Shown: positions 6,010 to 10,130 of the stretch, in pieces
How the letters are laid out: each line of letters begins with the position of its first letter
How positions within the stretch are numbered: the stretch's first letter is position 1
DNA from: Comamonadaceae bacterium
GTDB taxonomy: Bacteria; Pseudomonadota; Gammaproteobacteria; Burkholderiales; Burkholderiaceae_C
DNA: 10,130 bases
Assembly: GCA_947451445.1 (NCBI GenBank)
Contig: CANFZJ010000078.1
Span: 1-10,130, forward strand
Direction of reading: 5' to 3'
Position numbers and translations under genes: made by a program
Notes under the pieces: generated by a model
The model's input: the letters and a program-made list of their open reading frames with translations, nothing else
Database searches by the model: none
What the model was told of the DNA's origin: nothing

Positions 6010-7544
6010 TGCGCGGCCCCTGGGCATGGCTGCTGGCGCTGCTGGCAGGCGGAGCGCAAGCCGTCTCCATCGCCAATCCTTGGACGGGCCAGCCGTTGTG
6101 GTGGCTGCAGCTGCTGTCGCTGGGCGGCTTGGTGTGGCTGCTGGAGCGCGCCCCCAACCCCCGCAGTGCCGCGCTGTGGGGTTGGCTGTTTGCCTGCGCC
6201 TGGCTGGCGGGCACGTTTTGGTGGCTGTTTATTTCGATGCACACCTACGGCGGCCTGCCTGCGCCGTTGGCGGTATTGGCGGTCGGTACGCTGGCGGCCG
6301 GGCTGGCCTTGGTTTATGCACTGGCTTGTGGGGTTTTTAAGGCGCTAGCGCCCGTCCATACAGCGGGACGTGCTATTGTTTTTGCATCCAGCTGGTTGCT
6401 GGCCGAACTGGCCCGGGGCCAGTGGTTGACGGGCTTTCCCTGGGGCGCAGGCGGCTACGCCCAGCTGGACGGGCTGGCGGTGTTTGCGCGCTACGTGGGT
6501 GTGTACGGCGTGGGCTGGGTGGCCGCGCTGGTGGCGGCGTTGGCCGTGCTCTGCCAGTGGCGGGCGTTGGCGGCGGTGGCCGTGCTGGCGGTCGGGGTCG
6601 GCGCGATCTCCTTGCCGCCTGCTGACCCGGCCGACCCGACGGTGTGGCTGGACGTGACCCTGCTGCAGGGCAACATCCCGCAGGACGAAAAGTTTGAACC
6701 CGGCGCGGGCATCCCGGTGGCCTTGCAGTGGTACGGCGAGCAGCTGGTCCAGGCCACAACGCCCCTGGTGGTGGCCCCCGAAACCGCCATTCCTTTGCTG
6801 CCGCAGCAGCTGCCCACCGGCTATTGGCTCGGCCTGCTGGGGCGCTTTTCCAGTGGCACGCCGGCCAGCGGTGGCCAAACTGCGCTGGTCGGCGTGCCGC
6901 TGGGCAATCTGCAAGATGGCTACCTGAACGCGGTGGTTGGCCTGCAGCCGGGCCAGTCCGCGCCATACCAGTATGCCAAGCACCATTTGGTGCCGTTTGG
7001 GGAATTTATCCCGCCGCTGTTCCGCTGGTTCACCGAAATGATGCAGATTCCGCTGGGTGACTTCAACCGGGGTGCGGTGGGCCAGCCGTCGCTGCCGGTG
7101 GGGGTACAGCGGCTGGCACCGAATATTTGCTACGAAGATTTGTTTGGCGAAGAGCTGGGCGCGCGGTTTATGGACCCGGCCACCGCCCCCACCATCTTTG
7201 TCAACATCAGCAACATCGGCTGGTTTGGCGACTCGCTGGCCATCGACCAGCACCTGGCCATCTCGCGCATGCGGGCGCTGGAATTCGAGCGGCCCATGCT
7301 GCGCGCCACCAATACCGGTGCCACCGCCATCATCGACCACCGGGGCCGTGTCACCCAGGCGTTGCCCCGGTTGACGCGTGGCGCGCTGGTCGGCACGGTA
7401 GAGGGCCGGGGGCTGAACGCCACCAGCGGCTGGCGCATCACCCCGTATGCCTGGTGGGTGGCACGGTGGGGCCTGTGGCCGCTGTGGGGGTTGGGGCTGT
7501 TGGTCTGGGGCGTGGCTTGGCGTAGGGGCAAACCCGCTGTATGA
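6009..7544 (+). CDS. lnt: Apolipoprotein N-acyltransferase
   Basis: This 511-residue inner-membrane enzyme adds the third acyl chain to the N-terminal cysteine of lipoproteins, the last step after Lgt and LspA. Seen: hydrophobic segments across residues 1-200 (for example WAWLLALLAGG, LWGWLFACAWLAGTFWWLF, VGWVAALVAALAVL), then a periplasmic CN-hydrolase domain (about 215-480) and a final membrane segment near 485-505. The catalytic triad is present: E258 in VVAPETAIPLLP, K324 in YAKHHLVPFGEF and C374 in PNICYEDLFG. These match E267, K335 and C387 of E. coli, where the protein is 512 residues. The ATG at 6009 overlaps the corC stop (TGATG). Upstream in-frame TTG codons lie within corC and are rejected. 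Codons 109-127 carry a palindromic repeat with rare codons. Confidence 0.97.
   Translation: MRGPWAWLLALLAGGAQAVSIANPWTGQPLWWLQLLSLGGLVWLLERAPNPRSAALWGWLFACAWLAGTFWWLFISMHTYGGLPAPLAVLAVGTLAAGLALVYALACGVFKALAPVHTAGRAIVFASSWLLAELARGQWLTGFPWGAGGYAQLDGLAVFARYVGVYGVGWVAALVAALAVLCQWRALAAVAVLAVGVGAISLPPADPADPTVWLDVTLLQGNIPQDEKFEPGAGIPVALQWYGEQLVQATTPLVVAPETAIPLLPQQLPTGYWLGLLGRFSSGTPASGGQTALVGVPLGNLQDGYLNAVVGLQPGQSAPYQYAKHHLVPFGEFIPPLFRWFTEMMQIPLGDFNRGAVGQPSLPVGVQRLAPNICYEDLFGEELGARFMDPATAPTIFVNISNIGWFGDSLAIDQHLAISRMRALEFERPMLRATNTGATAIIDHRGRVTQALPRLTRGALVGTVEGRGLNATSGWRITPYAWWVARWGLWPLWGLGLLVWGVAWRRGKPAV
6333..6389. repeat. Degenerate family 1 repeat inside the lnt coding sequence
   Basis: The stretch TTTTTAAGGCGCTAGCGC, an 11-nt loop CCGTCCATACA and then GCGGGACGTGCTATT matches the copy at 8901-8960 in order: A/T-tract, GCTAGCGC arm, 11-nt loop centred on TCC, right arm ending GCTATT, T-tract. 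The right arm no longer pairs well with the left. It encodes lnt residues 109-127, in a loop between membrane segments. The codons include CTA, ACA, GGA, GTT, ATT and GCA in close succession, unlike the surrounding GC-ending codons. Confidence 0.6.
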
Positions 7545-7605
7545 ACGCCGCCTGCGGGGCTTATGCATAGAAGGCATGGGTCTTGCATGGTGTTTGCGGG
7601 ATGCG

Positions 7606-8753
<1,148 letters not shown>

Positions 8754-8880
8754 ACACCCCCAGGCTTGCCCACTGCGTGTGGCCGCCAACCCCCTTGCAG
8801 GGGGCAACACCTGCAGCCTGGCAAAGCCAGTTCTGCGGTGTTCTGGAGGGGGCTTCGCTGCGCTTGCCTCTGGGAACGGA
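8754..8880. repeat. Structured intergenic repeat after the asparaginase gene
   Basis: Starting right after the stop codon, this GC-rich stretch contains CCCCC-TTGCA-GGGGG (8790-8804). A longer hairpin follows: AACACC (8806-8811) with GGTGTT (8837-8842), GCAG with CTGC, and CTGGC-AAA-GCCAG (8818-8830). From memory it resembles a repeat commonly seen between genes in Comamonadaceae; only one copy is visible here, so repetition is not shown by the window itself. It has no believable coding content. The first hairpin could slow or end transcription. Confidence 0.5.
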
Positions 8881-8900
8881 GGCTCGCTGTTATAAGTGGT

Positions 8901-8960
8901 GGATGCTATTAAAAAAAGAGCTGCTAGCGCTTGTCCTATATGCGCTAGCAGCTATTTTTG
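8901..8960. repeat. Palindromic repeat (family 1, copy 3), likely bidirectional terminator
   Basis: AGCTGCTAGCGC (8919-8930) and GCGCTAGCAGCT (8942-8953) form a perfect 12-bp stem around an 11-nt loop. Seven A precede the left arm and TTTTT follows the right arm, so a stem plus U-tract forms on either strand. It lies between the convergent asparaginase gene and the 64-residue membrane protein gene, where such a two-way terminator would act. Related copies are at 2660-2724 and, degraded, at 6333-6389. Confidence 0.72.
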
Positions 8961-8983
8961 TTTGTAATTCGCTTACCGGGTCC

Positions 8984-9178
8984 TTAATGCCGGGTGACGG
9001 ACTTTCCCTCGCGCCAGGCGTGGAATTTTTTGTTGGCCAGCTTGCGGGCGCTGCGCCGGGCGCGGGACTGTTTGCGCTGGTACCACAGCAGCAGCCCGCC
9101 GCCGACCAGTGCGCCGACCAGCCCGCCGATAAACAGGTATGCCAAAAACCAACCGAAGCCGCCAGCTGCGTCCTGCAT
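8984..9178 (-). CDS. Small single-span membrane protein, 64 residues
   Basis: I do not recognise this family. The protein has a short N-terminus (MQDAAGG), one hydrophobic segment at about residues 8-33, rich in glycine and containing IGGLVGALVGGG, and a basic tail of about 30 residues (for example KQSRARRSARK). The Gly-x-x-x-Gly-like spacing could favour helix packing, and the positive charges predict a cytoplasmic C-terminus. The start at 9178 was chosen because GGAGG lies 5 nt upstream. Longer in-frame starts (up to 9208) would place that ribosome-binding site inside the gene. It is convergent with the asparaginase gene, with a probable shared terminator between. The good ribosome-binding site, clean membrane segment and TAA stop support a real gene. 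Confidence 0.68.
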   Translation of the reverse strand: MQDAAGGFGWFLAYLFIGGLVGALVGGGLLLWYQRKQSRARRSARKLANKKFHAWREGKSVTRH

Positions 9179-9271
9179 CACATCCTCCAGATTAACGGGC
9201 ATCCACAAGCATGCTTCGGGCCAGCTTCGCTGTCGATGCTGCGCAAGAGGGTCTCTGCCGTTGTGTGCAAA

Positions 9272-9346
9272 TGTAATGGAACTTACGCAATGCCTGACTG
9301 GCGGCCCTCTGGGCCTTCAGACGGGCATTGCGTAAGTCCTGTGTAA
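9272..9346. repeat. MITE-like palindromic element (family 2, copy B) with 5-bp flanking repeats
   Basis: The element spans 9277-9341 (65 bp). ACTTACGCAATGCC (9281-9294) and GGCATTGCGTAAGT (9324-9337) form a perfect 14-bp inverted repeat, with GGCCC-TCT-GGGCC at the centre. Exact direct repeats TGTAA flank it (9272-9276 and 9342-9346). Its right end TGCGTAAGTCCTG is the reverse complement of the left end of the copy at 4977. The ACTTACGCA core lies 4 nt inside the flanking repeat on both sides in both copies. It sits between the small membrane protein gene and glyQ. Confidence 0.75.
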
Positions 9347-9400
9347 ATCAAGCTGCGCAGGCTTGCTGCTTTTAGATGGGGTAGGGCGCCGCCTGCCCCG

Positions 9401-9406
9401 TAAAAT
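9401..9406 (+). promoter_or_regulatory. Possible -10 box of glyQ
   Basis: TAAAAT at 9401-9406 matches the sigma-70 -10 consensus at five of six positions and stands out in GC-rich sequence. It would give a leader of about 35 nt before the glyQ ATG. No recognisable -35 hexamer lies at the right distance, so the call is weak. Confidence 0.3.
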
Positions 9407-9447
9407 GGAGGGTTAGCCGCCTGGCACCCCACCTTTTGCAGACCTCC

Positions 9448-10130
9448 ATGAAGACCTTCCAGCAAATTATTTTGACCCTGCAGTCCTACTGGGCCGAGCA
9501 GGGCTGCGCCTTGTTGCAACCCTACGACATGGAAGTGGGCGCGGGCACCTCGCACACCGCTACCTTTTTGCGCGCCATCGGCCCCGAGCCGTGGAAGGCC
9601 GCCTACGTACAGCCCAGCCGCCGCCCCAAAGACGGCCGCTACGGCGAGAACCCCAACCGCCTGCAGCACTACTACCAGTACCAGGTGGTGCTCAAACCCG
9701 CCCCGGCCAACATCCTGGAGCTGTATTTGGGCTCGCTCGAAGCCCTGGGCTTTGACCTCAAAAAGAACGATATCCGCTTCGTCGAAGACGATTGGGAAAA
9801 CCCCACCCTGGGTGCCTGGGGCCTGGGCTGGGAGGTGTGGCTCAACGGCATGGAAGTCACCCAGTTCACCTACTTCCAGCAGGTGGGCGGTATCGACTGC
9901 AAACCTGCCACCGGCGAAATCACCTACGGCCTGGAGCGCCTGGCCATGTACCTGCAAGGCGTGGACAACGTCTACAACCTGACCTGGACCGACGGCCTCA
10001 GTTATGGCGACGTGTACAAGCAGAACGAGGTCGAGCAATCCACCTACAACTTCGAGCACAGCGACACCGACTTCCTGTTCACCGCCTTCACCGCCCACGA
10101 AAAGCAGGCCAAGCACCTGATCGCCGAGCA
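9448..10130 (+). CDS. glyQ: Glycyl-tRNA synthetase alpha subunit, partial (C-terminus beyond right edge)
   Basis: This is the first 227 codons of the catalytic alpha subunit of the bacterial alpha2-beta2 glycyl-tRNA synthetase, which charges tRNA-Gly in the cytoplasm with the beta subunit GlyS. Seen: [20 protein letters not shown] (4-23), [11 protein letters not shown], the class II motif 2 region around [19 protein letters not shown] (52-71), [19 protein letters not shown], and the motif 3 region [17 protein letters not shown]. The E. coli protein is about 303 residues, so roughly a quarter is missing at the edge. The ATG at 9448 gives the canonical MKTFQQ-type start, although no strong ribosome-binding site is visible. 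glyS is expected immediately downstream, outside the window. Confidence 0.97.
   Translation, partial: MKTFQQIILTLQSYWAEQGCALLQPYDMEVGAGTSHTATFLRAIGPEPWKAAYVQPSRRPKDGRYGENPNRLQHYYQYQVVLKPAPANILELYLGSLEALGFDLKKNDIRFVEDDWENPTLGAWGLGWEVWLNGMEVTQFTYFQQVGGIDCKPATGEITYGLERLAMYLQGVDNVYNLTWTDGLSYGDVYKQNEVEQSTYNFEHSDTDFLFTAFTAHEKQAKHLIAE

Overview
The window looks like chromosomal DNA of a betaproteobacterium, most likely family Comamonadaceae (Rhodoferax/Acidovorax/Polaromonas-like). This rests on the high GC content, the Bug-type (tripartite tricarboxylate transporter) periplasmic binding protein, the corC-lnt and glyQ genes, and intergenic palindromic repeats of a type I associate with that family. 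The assignment is by recognition, not by a database search.

Layout: (1) Positions 1-2662 hold a small catabolic-looking module. A PdxA-family dehydrogenase (cut off by the left edge) and a Bug-type solute-binding protein share the minus strand, and a LysR-type regulator is transcribed divergently from them. (2) Positions 2722-4174 hold phenylalanine 4-hydroxylase (phhA, minus) divergent from an Lrp/AsnC-type regulator (plus). A sigma-54-like -24/-12 pair precedes phhA. (3) 4253-4963 encodes a stand-alone GNAT acetyltransferase whose promoter suggests a leaderless mRNA. (4) 5122-7544 is the corC-lnt envelope operon, with overlapping stop and start codons. (5) 7674-8753 is a secreted type II asparaginase/glutaminase. 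(6) 8984-9178 (minus) is a 64-residue single-span membrane protein. (7) 9448 to the right edge is glyQ, truncated by the window.

How the genes work together: Bug and PdxA probably serve uptake and oxidation of one unidentified acid under the LysR regulator. PhhA converts phenylalanine to tyrosine, probably controlled by its Lrp neighbour. CorC and Lnt act in envelope physiology and lipoprotein maturation. The asparaginase releases ammonium in the periplasm.

The most notable structure is in the non-coding repeats. Two 64-65 bp palindromic elements with CAGGACTTACGCA-type ends lie in opposite orientation, and each is flanked by an exact 5-bp direct repeat, which suggests a miniature inverted-repeat transposable element. 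A second palindrome family, with an 11-nt loop containing TCC, occurs three times. Two copies sit between convergent genes, one of them supplying the stop codons of both. The third lies inside the lnt coding sequence, where it brings a patch of rare codons. No CRISPR array, tRNA, rRNA, transposase or phage gene was seen, and I found no clear defence or otherwise new multi-gene system.
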